NCBI RefSeq assembly: GCF_005543295.1
Contig: NZ_SRSG01000008.1
Location: 62,001 to 126,000, forward strand
Reading direction: 5' to 3'
From: Halalkalirubrum salinum
Lineage (GTDB): Archaea; Halobacteriota; Halobacteria; Halobacteriales; Haloferacaceae
Length of the DNA stretch: 64,000 nt
The position numbers and the translations under genes were made by a program. Below the pieces are notes generated by a model. The model was not told the origin of the DNA. It ran no database searches and saw only the letters and a list, made by a program, of their open reading frames with translations. This document shows positions 44,245 through 51,928 of the stretch, in pieces; within the stretch, counting starts at the first letter, position 1; each line of letters begins with the position of its first letter.

Positions 44245-45828
44245 TCAGCGGGGTGAGAGCCGCCGTTTCAGCCGTGTCAGTCTTCGTTGGAGGCGGGCTG
44301 ATCCGACGAGTGCCCGGGCGTACAGTCCCATCGGAACGATCGACGGCGAGACGAATGGTCCGATCCGGGAGGTTGCGATCGTCCGTGACTCGAGGTACCG
44401 CCGAAGCCCTTCTGGCCCGTGCCGTCGGCCGAGCCCGGAGTCACCCACGCCGCCCATCGGCGCGTCCAGCGCTGCCCACCCGACCAGATACGGGTCATTG
44501 ATACAAACGGTTCCGCAGTCGAGCGACGTAGCGACGTGCCGGCCACGGCCGAGATCTGTCGTCCAGACGCTGCCGTTCAGCCCGTATGTTGTGTTCGTGG
44601 CCATATCGATCGCTGTGGCGGCGTCTTTGACGGGTGTCACCGAAACCACCGGGCCAAAGGTCTCTTCACAGGCGATCCGGGAGTCGGGATCGACACCCGT
44701 GAGAATCGTCGGTTCGTAGAAATGCGGTCCAACGTCAGGGCGTCGACGGCCGCCAACGTGACACGATGCCCCGTCGTCGATCGCTTCTTGAACGTAGCCG
44801 TCGACCCGATCGACGTGATCGCCGTCGATCATGGATCCAACGTCGGGCCCGTATCCAAACTCGAAACCGATCGAGAGCGATTCGGTCGCCGAGCACAGTT
44901 CTGCGAGGAACGGTTCGTACACTGACTCGTGGACGTAGATCCGTTCGGGAGCCAAACAGAGCTGACCGGCGTTGGCAAACGCGCCGGCGACTGCGCCCCG
45001 GACCGCCGCGGAGATATTGGCGTCGTCGAGAACAATAAATGGGTTCTTCCCGCCGAGTTCGAGCGAACAGTCAATGAGATTCTGACCGGCTCGCTCGGCG
45101 ACTGCCCGCCCGGTCTCAGTGCCGCCAGTAAAGGAGATATGATCGACGGCGTCGACGAGCGCCGGTCCGGTCGTTTCACCCCGACCGGTCGCGACTGCAA
45201 ACAGCCCTGGGGGCGCACCTGCGGCCTCCAACAGCGACGCCGCAAAGAGCGTCGCAAACGGCGTTCGTTCGTCTGGCTTGCAAACGACCGCGTTACCCGC
45301 AGCAAGCGCCGGGATCGCATCGGTCAACGAGAGGTTAAACGGATAGTTCCACGGCGAGATGACACCGACGACGCCGACGGGTTCGTAGTGAACCCGCGCG
45401 TCAGTAATCGCTGGAAACGCTCCCGATCGGCGTTCGGATTCGACGAGTTTCGGGGCAGTGTCGACATAGTACGTACAGGTCCCAACCGCATCTAATAGCT
45501 CTTCGACGGCATTGTGTCGCGGTTTACCCGTCTCAAGCTGGATCAAATCGAGGAGATCGCGGCGATGTTCGAGGAGGCTATCACAGAACCGATCGAGAAC
45601 GGCAACCCGTTTTTCCACTGGCCACTCGGTCCACGTAGTCTGGGCAGCGCGGGCGCGATCGACTATCGTCTCGACATCGTCGCGCGAACAGTCTGGAACC
45701 TGCGCGATCACCTCGTCTGTCGGGGGCGATCGGACGGCGATCGATTCGGCAGCGGCGGCGTCGACGCGATCCGCGAGCGTGACACAGCGTTCGCCAGCGC
45801 GTCGTCTAGCGCCTGCAGGAGATGACAT
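44245..45828 (-). CDS. Aldehyde dehydrogenase (succinate-semialdehyde type)
   Basis: This 527-residue NAD(P)-dependent enzyme has the nucleotide motif SFTGGTETGRAVAE, the catalytic Glu of SLELGGKNPFIV and the catalytic Cys of GQLCLAPER. The substrate-pocket segments VVGVISPWNYPFNLSL and EETFGPVVSV are normal. It is close to the succinate-semialdehyde dehydrogenase group, but other aldehydes are possible. It has an extra C-terminal tail (FVSPSIVPMGLYARALVGSA) that could associate with the membrane. ATG 45828 is supported; the frame is open to 45867. Confidence 0.88.
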   Translation of the reverse strand: MSSPAGARRRAGERCVTLADRVDAAAAESIAVRSPPTDEVIAQVPDCSRDDVETIVDRARAAQTTWTEWPVEKRVAVLDRFCDSLLEHRRDLLDLIQLETGKPRHNAVEELLDAVGTCTYYVDTAPKLVESERRSGAFPAITDARVHYEPVGVVGVISPWNYPFNLSLTDAIPALAAGNAVVCKPDERTPFATLFAASLLEAAGAPPGLFAVATGRGETTGPALVDAVDHISFTGGTETGRAVAERAGQNLIDCSLELGGKNPFIVLDDANISAAVRGAVAGAFANAGQLCLAPERIYVHESVYEPFLAELCSATESLSIGFEFGYGPDVGSMIDGDHVDRVDGYVQEAIDDGASCHVGGRRRPDVGPHFYEPTILTGVDPDSRIACEETFGPVVSVTPVKDAATAIDMATNTTYGLNGSVWTTDLGRGRHVATSLDCGTVCINDPYLVGWAALDAPMGGVGDSGLGRRHGPEGLRRYLESRTIATSRIGPFVSPSIVPMGLYARALVGSARLQRRLTRLKRRLSPR

Positions 45829-46004
45829 ACCACGTGTACGCGAACGAACGTGAAAACGGGATCGCAACCAACGGCTCGCCGAATAGGCACGCGCGGATAG
45901 AAAACAGCAGCAGACGTGGACAACACAGGGGCGACCAACCGGACCGATATGTGAAGCCGATTTCAGGGAGAATAGTATTCAGTTCAGCGTGCGTATAGAC
46001 GGAC

Positions 46005-46931
46005 ATGCGTGTTCTTATCGTCGGTGCGACGGGCTTTGTTGGTCGGCGGCTGGTTGATCATTTTGCGGAAGCCGGCCACGACGTCGTCGCGTTCTCCCGG
46101 AGCGCAAGCGAGGCGTCGTTCCCTGCGGGCGTTGAGGCGTTTGACGGCGATCTAGGCGACCCTGCTTCGCTTGCGGGACTCTGTGCGGATGTCGACGTGG
46201 CGTATTATCTGATTCACTCGCTGACTGCGTCGAACTTCGCGGAGCGCGATCGGACCTACGCCGAACGGTTCCGCGAACTCGCCGACGAGGCGGGCGTCGA
46301 TCGCGTGATCTATCTGAGTGGTATCAGCGGCGACGGTGGCGGGCTTTCCCCGCATCTTGAGTCGCGTCGAGAGGTTGAGTCGATCCTCGCGTCAGGGAGC
46401 TACGATCTGACTGTCCTCCGAGCGGCGGTCATCATCGGAGCCGAGAGTGCGAGCTTCCGAATTCTCCACGATCTGACCGATCGCCTTCCAATAATGATGG
46501 TCCCACAGTGGGTCCGAACCCCGTGTCAGCCGATCGCGATCGCCGACACGATCGCGTACCTCGTCGGCGTGCTCGATGTGCCAGAAACTCGTGGAAACAC
46601 GTACGACATCGGCGGCCCCTCGACGTGGACCTACGAATCACTGCTACGGCTAACTGCTACGGTCAAGGGCCGAAACATCCGGATCTTTCCGGTACCCGTA
46701 CTAACGCCGCGGCTCTCGTCGTACTGGCTGCGACTCACGACTGAGGTGCCGTTTGCAATCGCCCGTGTGCTAGCTGAGAGTATGCGGACACCAGTCACAG
46801 TCGATCCCGACGCCGATCTCCAGTCGGTCGTCCCGATCGAACAAACGCCGATCGAAACGTCGGTTCGCACTGCACTCTTGGAACTCGGTGTCACTATCTC
46901 CGATGAGACCGATGAGCACGATAGGCCGTGA
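46005..46931 (+). CDS. NmrA-like atypical SDR, NAD(P)-binding protein
   Basis: This 308-residue protein starts MRVLIVGATGFVGRRLVDHFAEAGHDVVAFSRS, the Rossmann TGxxGxxG of atypical SDRs. A YLSGISGDGGGLSPHLESRREVES segment follows, in which the usual active-site YxxxK is changed. It resembles NmrA, ubiquinone-assembly NDUFA9-like and sugar epimerase proteins that bind NAD(P) and may sense redox or reduce lipids. A membrane-like C-terminal helix lies around 232-256. Function unknown. Confidence 0.8.
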   Translation: MRVLIVGATGFVGRRLVDHFAEAGHDVVAFSRSASEASFPAGVEAFDGDLGDPASLAGLCADVDVAYYLIHSLTASNFAERDRTYAERFRELADEAGVDRVIYLSGISGDGGGLSPHLESRREVESILASGSYDLTVLRAAVIIGAESASFRILHDLTDRLPIMMVPQWVRTPCQPIAIADTIAYLVGVLDVPETRGNTYDIGGPSTWTYESLLRLTATVKGRNIRIFPVPVLTPRLSSYWLRLTTEVPFAIARVLAESMRTPVTVDPDADLQSVVPIEQTPIETSVRTALLELGVTISDETDEHDRP

Positions 46932-46942
46932 TTGAGGGGGAC

Positions 46943-47362
46943 TTATTGTCGCCGCCGGATTGGGTCGATGTGTTCGCGTGCGGCAGGGGTGAGTTCGAAC
47001 GTCCCGTGGATATCCGCTGGCGCTTCGCCGTGGACCACCCGGCCGAACGGATCCGCAATTTTTGGATAGAGCCGTTCGAAGGTGCGTGCGATCGTCGGAT
47101 CTAGTCCGCGGGCATCAAGTGCGCGTCGGACGGCTGTCTCTCCTGCGTGAACGGAGTTTTCTTCGACAAGCAAGAAGACGAAGGGCCGATCGCCAAACTG
47201 CGCCTCCAAAAATCGCTGGATGCGTGCGGATTCCCAGGGGGCCGCAACGAGGTCCCCCATATCACGAGTCAATAGATCGACGACGGTCCGAAACGCATCT
47301 TTGCGGCCGTCGTACACGAGGACTGATGCGGGAGTGCTCACGCCAACTGGTACGTGTTTCAC
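46943..47362 (-). CDS. DCC1-like protein lacking the catalytic cysteines
   Basis: This 139-residue protein opens PVGVSTPASVLVYDGRKDAFRTVVDLLTRDM, which parallels the DUF393/DCC1 start YDGDCPFC but has no Cys there. FVFLLVEENSVHAGETAVRRALDARG also fits that family. The missing redox pair suggests it is not an oxidoreductase. It is convergent with the NmrA-like gene. Function unknown. Confidence 0.6.
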   Translation of the reverse strand: MKHVPVGVSTPASVLVYDGRKDAFRTVVDLLTRDMGDLVAAPWESARIQRFLEAQFGDRPFVFLLVEENSVHAGETAVRRALDARGLDPTIARTFERLYPKIADPFGRVVHGEAPADIHGTFELTPAAREHIDPIRRRQ

Positions 47363-47468
47363 AGACGTGATCCTTTCGACCTCGTGGCATCGACCGCCTC
47401 CGGCCCCGGGTGGCCACGATATCGGTCCAACAACAGCCGTTATCAGCGTCCGCGTGAATTAAAAGAGC

Positions 47469-48437
47469 ATGGTAACGGAGTCATCTCCCCGGCGCGTGAT
47501 CGTCGACACCGACACCGCCGGCGACGACACCCAGGCACTGTTGATGCTCGCGACCGCCGATCGGATCGACATCGAGGGTGTGACGATCTGTGCGGGCAAC
47601 GTCGAATTCGACTATCAGGTCGAGAACGCGAAGCACACGCTTTCGTTGACCGACTGCGACGCGACCGTCTACGAGGGCGCGCGTCAGCCCTTGCTCAAAG
47701 AACACACGTTCGCGGACTACGTCCACGGTGAGGGCGGACTCGGCGGCGAGTTGTTTCCTGAGACAGGAATCCCCTCCGGCGATCGACACGCCGTCGAGTA
47801 CATCGTCGAGACCGCCCGAGAACACCCAGGCGAAATCACACTCGTGTGTATTGCTCCACTGACAAATGTCGCACTCGCGCTCCGACAGGAGCCGGAGCTC
47901 AACGAACTTCTCGACGAGGTCTGGGTCATGGGTGGTAATGTCAACTGCCTTGGAAACGTGACTCCGGCCGCGGAGTACAATTTCTGGGTCGATCCGGACG
48001 CGGCCAAGGTGGTGATGAACGAACTCGACGTCACCCTCTTCGATTGGGGGCTAACGGTTCGAGACACCGGATTCGACGCGGAAACGCTCGCCTCCTTCGA
48101 GACAGGCCCCAAGACCGAACTCCGGGACTTCTTTGTTGAGATTGCACAGTCAGTTCGAGAGTTCAACCGCGAGACGCTCGGCGCGGACCAGACAACCCAG
48201 CCAGATTCAGCACTCGCAGCCGCCCTCGTCGAGCCGGAGCTGATCGAGTCGACCGGCCACTACCACGTTGACGTCGACGAGCGTGAAGGGATGACCCGTG
48301 GATACAGCATGGTCGACGAGGATAGCGTGACCGACGGTCGCCCACGGACGACCGTAGTCGAGTCATTCGACAACGCGTTGTTTACCCAACTGTTCCGCGA
48401 TATGCTGTTCGAGAAGTCTCCCGAAGCCTCGCTGTGA
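47469..48437 (+). CDS. Inosine/uridine-preferring nucleoside hydrolase
   Basis: This 322-residue protein has the calcium-binding DTDTAGDDTQALLML start, the LVCIAPLTNVALAL segment and VMGGN. AAEYNFWVDPDAAKVVMNE, with the catalytic-site Asp, is also present. It cleaves nucleosides to base and ribose, with purine or pyrimidine preference unclear. It is cytosolic and has no signal. The length and motifs are normal. Confidence 0.92.
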   Translation: MVTESSPRRVIVDTDTAGDDTQALLMLATADRIDIEGVTICAGNVEFDYQVENAKHTLSLTDCDATVYEGARQPLLKEHTFADYVHGEGGLGGELFPETGIPSGDRHAVEYIVETAREHPGEITLVCIAPLTNVALALRQEPELNELLDEVWVMGGNVNCLGNVTPAAEYNFWVDPDAAKVVMNELDVTLFDWGLTVRDTGFDAETLASFETGPKTELRDFFVEIAQSVREFNRETLGADQTTQPDSALAAALVEPELIESTGHYHVDVDEREGMTRGYSMVDEDSVTDGRPRTTVVESFDNALFTQLFRDMLFEKSPEASL

Positions 48438-48506
48438 TTGTTTCCCGGTGAGATGGTTCGTTGAACGGCGACGCGATCGATCCACGATTAGGGGTTGGCA
48501 GTCGAT

Positions 48507-48671
48507 CTACCGGCGATCGGCGATCGCATCGGTAAAGTATGGTTCTGCGGCTGTCGAAGCGGTGATGTCAGTGAGTCGGGTGTGGTCACAACGGCCACAG
48601 CGAGGTGGGTTGTCGACGTCAGCGTGGACGAGCCCACAGCGATCGCAGGTGAAGAATTGCAACCCGAGCAT
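48507..48671 (-). CDS. 54-residue zinc-ribbon protein
   Basis: On the minus strand this frame encodes MLGLQFFTCDRCGLVHADVD then RCGRCDHTRL and ends FTDAIADRR. Two CxxC pairs (CDRC, CGRC) spaced about 14 residues apart make a likely zinc ribbon. The gene fits the gap between nucleoside hydrolase and the membrane-protein pair. It probably binds zinc; any further role is unknown. Confidence 0.6.
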   Translation of the reverse strand: MLGLQFFTCDRCGLVHADVDNPPRCGRCDHTRLTDITASTAAEPYFTDAIADRR

Positions 48672-48775
48672 GAAAGTAAGAGGCGATCGCCAAATAAAAA
48701 CCCGCGGTCGGCTGCGTGTCTCGCGATCGACGATCGACGCGTCGCTCGTGAGATGAGCCGACCATTTAGATGTGC

Positions 48776-49405
48776 TTACTCGTTCGCGAACAGACTAATG
48801 TTTACAATCTCTGCCAAACTGAGGAGGTGGACTTGTCCGAAGATCGCAACCAGGATCGCACCAACCGAATTGAACATCACATCACGGACCGTGTCATCGA
48901 GTCCGTGCTGGGCAAGCGGCATCGTGATTCCAGTTTCGTTTGCAACAATGTCCAGCCCGAACTCGAACAACTCCCAGATGACGCCGAAGGCGAGAACCAC
49001 AATGAGAATGTAGACGAATGCAAACCGATTCGGGATATTGATGTCGTCGCTGTGGAGATCGATCGCCCGGGCAACCGTGTACCCTGCCCCCGCAATAAGC
49101 GAGGCAGACATCGCGTGCGTAAGGTGATCCCACCAGCCGATACGGGCGTACAACCCTGCAGACCCCATAGTGTGGAGAAATACGGCAACTGTGATCCACA
49201 GCGCAAGCCACGGGTCAAGTGGGAGGTTGTAGTTCCGCTCCAAAATTGCCGGCACAAATGTAATCAACAGCGCAATCCCACCGTTTGTGATCGCCTTCGG
49301 CTGGCTGAAAACCACGCCGTATGCGACGATCGCAAGGAGGATCACCTGCATCAACCGGGTCAGCCGACGCTGATTGTGGATCCTTGGCCGTGGAAGCAGC
49401 GTCAT
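48776..49405 (-). CDS. Membrane protein, DUF2238/YjdF-like
   Basis: This 209-residue protein has five or six membrane helices and the conserved pattern WWDHLTHAMSASLIAGAGYTV. IWELFEFGLDIVANETG and DDTVRDVMFNSVGAILVAIF follow. These acidic and His pairs inside the membrane are typical of the DUF2238/YjdF group, whose function is unknown. Its start overlaps the stop of the next upstream gene by 4 nt (ATGA), so the two membrane proteins are coexpressed and may form a complex. Confidence 0.8.
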   Translation of the reverse strand: MTLLPRPRIHNQRRLTRLMQVILLAIVAYGVVFSQPKAITNGGIALLITFVPAILERNYNLPLDPWLALWITVAVFLHTMGSAGLYARIGWWDHLTHAMSASLIAGAGYTVARAIDLHSDDINIPNRFAFVYILIVVLAFGVIWELFEFGLDIVANETGITMPLAQHGLDDTVRDVMFNSVGAILVAIFGQVHLLSLAEIVNISLFANE

Positions 49406-50043
49406 CCGCCGACCACCCGACGAATCGCTCGACGGAGCTGTCTACCGCGGTGGCGGAAGTACGAGTCGAACAACACCCCTGCAGAGAGCCCAGCGAGGGT
49501 CACGTACATCCACTCGATCATGAGTGCCTCGTTTGTCGTCAAAAAGTTCGTTCCGAGGAAGTTGTCCATGTTCCACCGCAGTATTGTCCACACCGCCACG
49601 ACGGCCATCGTCGCCATCACGACGAATGCGACCGCAAACCAGTGGGTCAGCCGGACGGTGGTGAACATGTGGAGTTCGACAGTGACCAGAAGAGCGAGTC
49701 CTGCAACAGCGAAATACGTGGCGAAGGTGCCGACATCACCGGCGAAAAGCCCGCGAACGAGGATCGGAAACAACGCGATTACGAGCACTTCCCACGGGAG
49801 CATCACGCGCCAGTCACGGTATGCGATCGGGGGCAGGAGCACAATCGCCCCGGTGGCGGTAACGAACACGATCCATTGGCGATCGAAGTCAATGACGCTT
49901 TCGCCCAGTACAGTAAGGAGAATACCAACGAGGACCCACGAGACGAGTGCATTGGTTCGCCCGCTTCGAAAGAGTCGGGCGAGGAGATCGTCTTCTCCTC
50001 TGTCCGGGCTCTTCCCGGTTCGACGCCCGCCGTTTTTGCCCAT
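49402..50043 (-). CDS. Membrane protein, partner of the DUF2238-like gene
   Basis: This 213-residue protein has a charged N-terminus (MGKNGGRRTGKSPDRGEDD) and five or six membrane helices with VLGESVIDFDRQWIVFV, LHMFTTVRLTHWFAVAFVV and LRWNMDNFLGTNFLTTNEALMIEWMYVTLAG. I recognise no functional family. ATG 50043 has a TATA-like CTTATATTC about 30 nt before it. It overlaps the DUF2238-like gene by 4 nt. Confidence 0.75.
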   Translation of the reverse strand: MGKNGGRRTGKSPDRGEDDLLARLFRSGRTNALVSWVLVGILLTVLGESVIDFDRQWIVFVTATGAIVLLPPIAYRDWRVMLPWEVLVIALFPILVRGLFAGDVGTFATYFAVAGLALLVTVELHMFTTVRLTHWFAVAFVVMATMAVVAVWTILRWNMDNFLGTNFLTTNEALMIEWMYVTLAGLSAGVLFDSYFRHRGRQLRRAIRRVVGG

Positions 50044-50069
50044 GTACACTCACCAAAAGAGATACGAAT

Positions 50070-50079
50070 ATAAGTACGT
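50070..50079 (-). promoter_or_regulatory. TATA box of the membrane-protein pair
   Basis: On the minus strand TACTTATATTC is centred about 30 nt before ATG 50043, so the operon likely begins with a short leader or none. Confidence 0.4.
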
Positions 50080-50122
50080 GACTTCCCCCAAGAACCAATC
50101 TGTTCGGTCGGCTGAGTCGTCG

Positions 50123-50132
50123 GGCTTATATG
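50123..50132 (+). promoter_or_regulatory. TATA box of the YdjM-like gene (leaderless)
   Basis: GGCTTATATG is centred about 27 nt before ATG 50155, fitting a leaderless start at that ATG. The box belongs to the divergent gene on the plus strand. Confidence 0.45.
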
Positions 50133-50154
50133 GGTCTCAAGCCCAGAGACCGGT

Positions 50155-50754
50155 ATGATGCTTCCAACCCACGCGATCGTGGGGTTGGCTATAGCGACAC
50201 CAGTCGCGTTCGTTGCCCCCGAGTTCACCGCGGCAGCATTAGCTGGCGGGCTCATTGGGGGCATATTCCCCGATCTAGACCTGTACGCGGGCCACCGTCG
50301 AACACTTCACTATCCGACAATATACCCACTGCTCGCGCTGGCGGCGCTCATCTTGACAGTTGTGCGTCCGACACCGGTGACGGTCGCGATCGCATTTGCA
50401 ATGATTGGCGCAGCAGTTCACTGTCAAATGGATCGATTTGGTGGCGGGCTTGAACTCCGACCGTGGGAAGGCGGCTCGGATCGCGCGGTGTATGATCACG
50501 TAAAGCGACGGTGGCGGCGGCCCAGACGGGTGATCCGGTACGATGGCGCTCCAGAGGATCTCGGACTCGCGTTGTTTCTCGGGCTCCCACTGGTAGTGGT
50601 ACTCTCCCCGCCGTTTCGGTGGATCGTGCTCGCGCTGCTCGTGGTTGGGGGGAGCTATGTAATACTTCGGCGCCAACTGGCCGCCATTGCCCCGATCGTG
50701 TTTGGATACGTTCCCGCTCGCTTCGAACAGTACGTGCCCGAGCGCTATCGGTAA
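50155..50754 (+). CDS. YdjM/DUF457-like membrane-bound metal-dependent hydrolase family
   Basis: This 199-residue protein has four or five membrane helices with the pattern MLPTHAIVGLAIATPVAF, GGLIGGIFPDLDLYAGHRRTLHYPT. The THA, PDLD and HR-TLHYP segments are the metal-binding motifs of the DUF457/YdjM family. Enzymatic function is not established for most members. It diverges from the membrane-protein pair, with overlapping promoters between them. A charged helix (VYDHVKRRWRRPRR) lies mid-sequence. Confidence 0.78.
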   Translation: MMLPTHAIVGLAIATPVAFVAPEFTAAALAGGLIGGIFPDLDLYAGHRRTLHYPTIYPLLALAALILTVVRPTPVTVAIAFAMIGAAVHCQMDRFGGGLELRPWEGGSDRAVYDHVKRRWRRPRRVIRYDGAPEDLGLALFLGLPLVVVLSPPFRWIVLALLVVGGSYVILRRQLAAIAPIVFGYVPARFEQYVPERYR

Positions 50755-50777
50755 TATGCCTAGTTATGTTGTTTAAG

Positions 50778-50786
50778 CTATATAAT
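50778..50786 (+). promoter_or_regulatory. TATA box before the alcohol dehydrogenase gene
   Basis: CTATATAAT in an AT-rich stretch lies 48-56 nt before ATG 50834 and would place the start of transcription near 50810. Confidence 0.45.
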
Positions 50787-50833
50787 GATTGTAATAGATA
50801 GTATTTTGCACTCTCATTGAAAAGTAGCGGTGT

Positions 50834-51895
50834 ATGCGAGCAGCAGTACTCGAAAGCCACGGGGAACCGCTCAAGATAACCGACGTTGACGCGCCCGATG
50901 TCACCCCTGACGGGGCTGTTGTTGCAGTCGATGCGTGTGGCATTTGTCGATCGGACTGGCACGGGTGGCAAGGTGACTGGGACTGGCTCGGTATCCAACC
51001 GCAACCGGGGCAGATTCTGGGTCACGAACCAGCCGGCCGGGTAATTGCGGTCGGGGAAAACGTCGAAAATATTGATGAGGGCGACCACGTCGCGGTGCCG
51101 TTCAATCTCGGAGACGGCACGTGCCCGCAGTGTCGTCGAGGGCACTCGAACACCTGCGAGAACGTCATGCCACTCGGGTTCGTCGAACCGGTGCAGGGGG
51201 CGTTCGCCGAAGAACTCCACGTGCCAGCCGCAGACCACAACCTGGTCGAACTTCCCGACGGCGTCTCATCGGTCGACATGGCAGGGCTGGGCTGTCGGTT
51301 CATGACCTCGTTCCACGCGCTGGCCCACCGCGCAGACGTCGAAGCTGGCGACTGGCTCGTTGTCCACGGCTGTGGCGGTGTCGGGCTCTCTGCGGTCCAC
51401 ATTGGCGATGCACTTGGTGCAAACGTGGTCGCCGTGGACTTGACCGACGAGAAGCTGCGAAAGGCTGAGGAGCTCGGTGCGGTTGAGACAGTCAACGCCG
51501 CCGAATACGACGATGTCCCGGGAGCGGTCCAACAGACGATCGGCGGCGGTGCAGACATCAGCGTCGACGCGCTTGGTATCGCTGAGACCTGCCGGAACTC
51601 CGTTTTGAGTCTCGGTACTCGGGGCCAGCACGTTCAAATCGGTCTTACAACACAGGACGAAGAGGGCGTTGTCGGATTGCCGACAGATGCGATGGTGATG
51701 CAGGAGATCGAATTCATCGGTTCGCTTGGGATGCCACCGACGCGATACGACGAGATTTTCCGAATGGTCGCGACGGACAAACTCAATCCGAGTGCAGTCG
51801 TCTCGAAGACTGTCGATCTCGGTGACGTAAATGACGAACTCGAGGCGATGACGGACTTCGGGACCGTCGGTATTCCAGTTATTGACTCCTTTTGA
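50834..51895 (+). CDS. Zinc-dependent alcohol dehydrogenase (MDR family)
   Basis: This 353-residue enzyme has the catalytic zinc site (CGICRSDWHGW and GHEPAGRVIAVG) and the structural-zinc region GDGTCPQCRRGHSNTCEN with three of the usual four Cys visible. The Rossmann motif VVHGCGGVGLSAVHIGDALGANVVAVD binds NAD(P). It is probably an alcohol or polyol dehydrogenase; the substrate is unknown. The start at 50834 is well set by the TATA spacing and the MRAAVLESHG opening. It is 33 nt from pglX in the same direction. Confidence 0.92.
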   Translation: MRAAVLESHGEPLKITDVDAPDVTPDGAVVAVDACGICRSDWHGWQGDWDWLGIQPQPGQILGHEPAGRVIAVGENVENIDEGDHVAVPFNLGDGTCPQCRRGHSNTCENVMPLGFVEPVQGAFAEELHVPAADHNLVELPDGVSSVDMAGLGCRFMTSFHALAHRADVEAGDWLVVHGCGGVGLSAVHIGDALGANVVAVDLTDEKLRKAEELGAVETVNAAEYDDVPGAVQQTIGGGADISVDALGIAETCRNSVLSLGTRGQHVQIGLTTQDEEGVVGLPTDAMVMQEIEFIGSLGMPPTRYDEIFRMVATDKLNPSAVVSKTVDLGDVNDELEAMTDFGTVGIPVIDSF

Positions 51896-51928
51896 GAGAG
51901 GAAACAGCCAAGTGCAGCGGTCGTTTTT

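Noticed and set aside
48770-50158. Plus-strand frame of 462 codons across the membrane-protein pair
   Set aside because: It is rich in Arg, Pro and His in the way of antisense frames, while the minus strand has two coherent membrane proteins.
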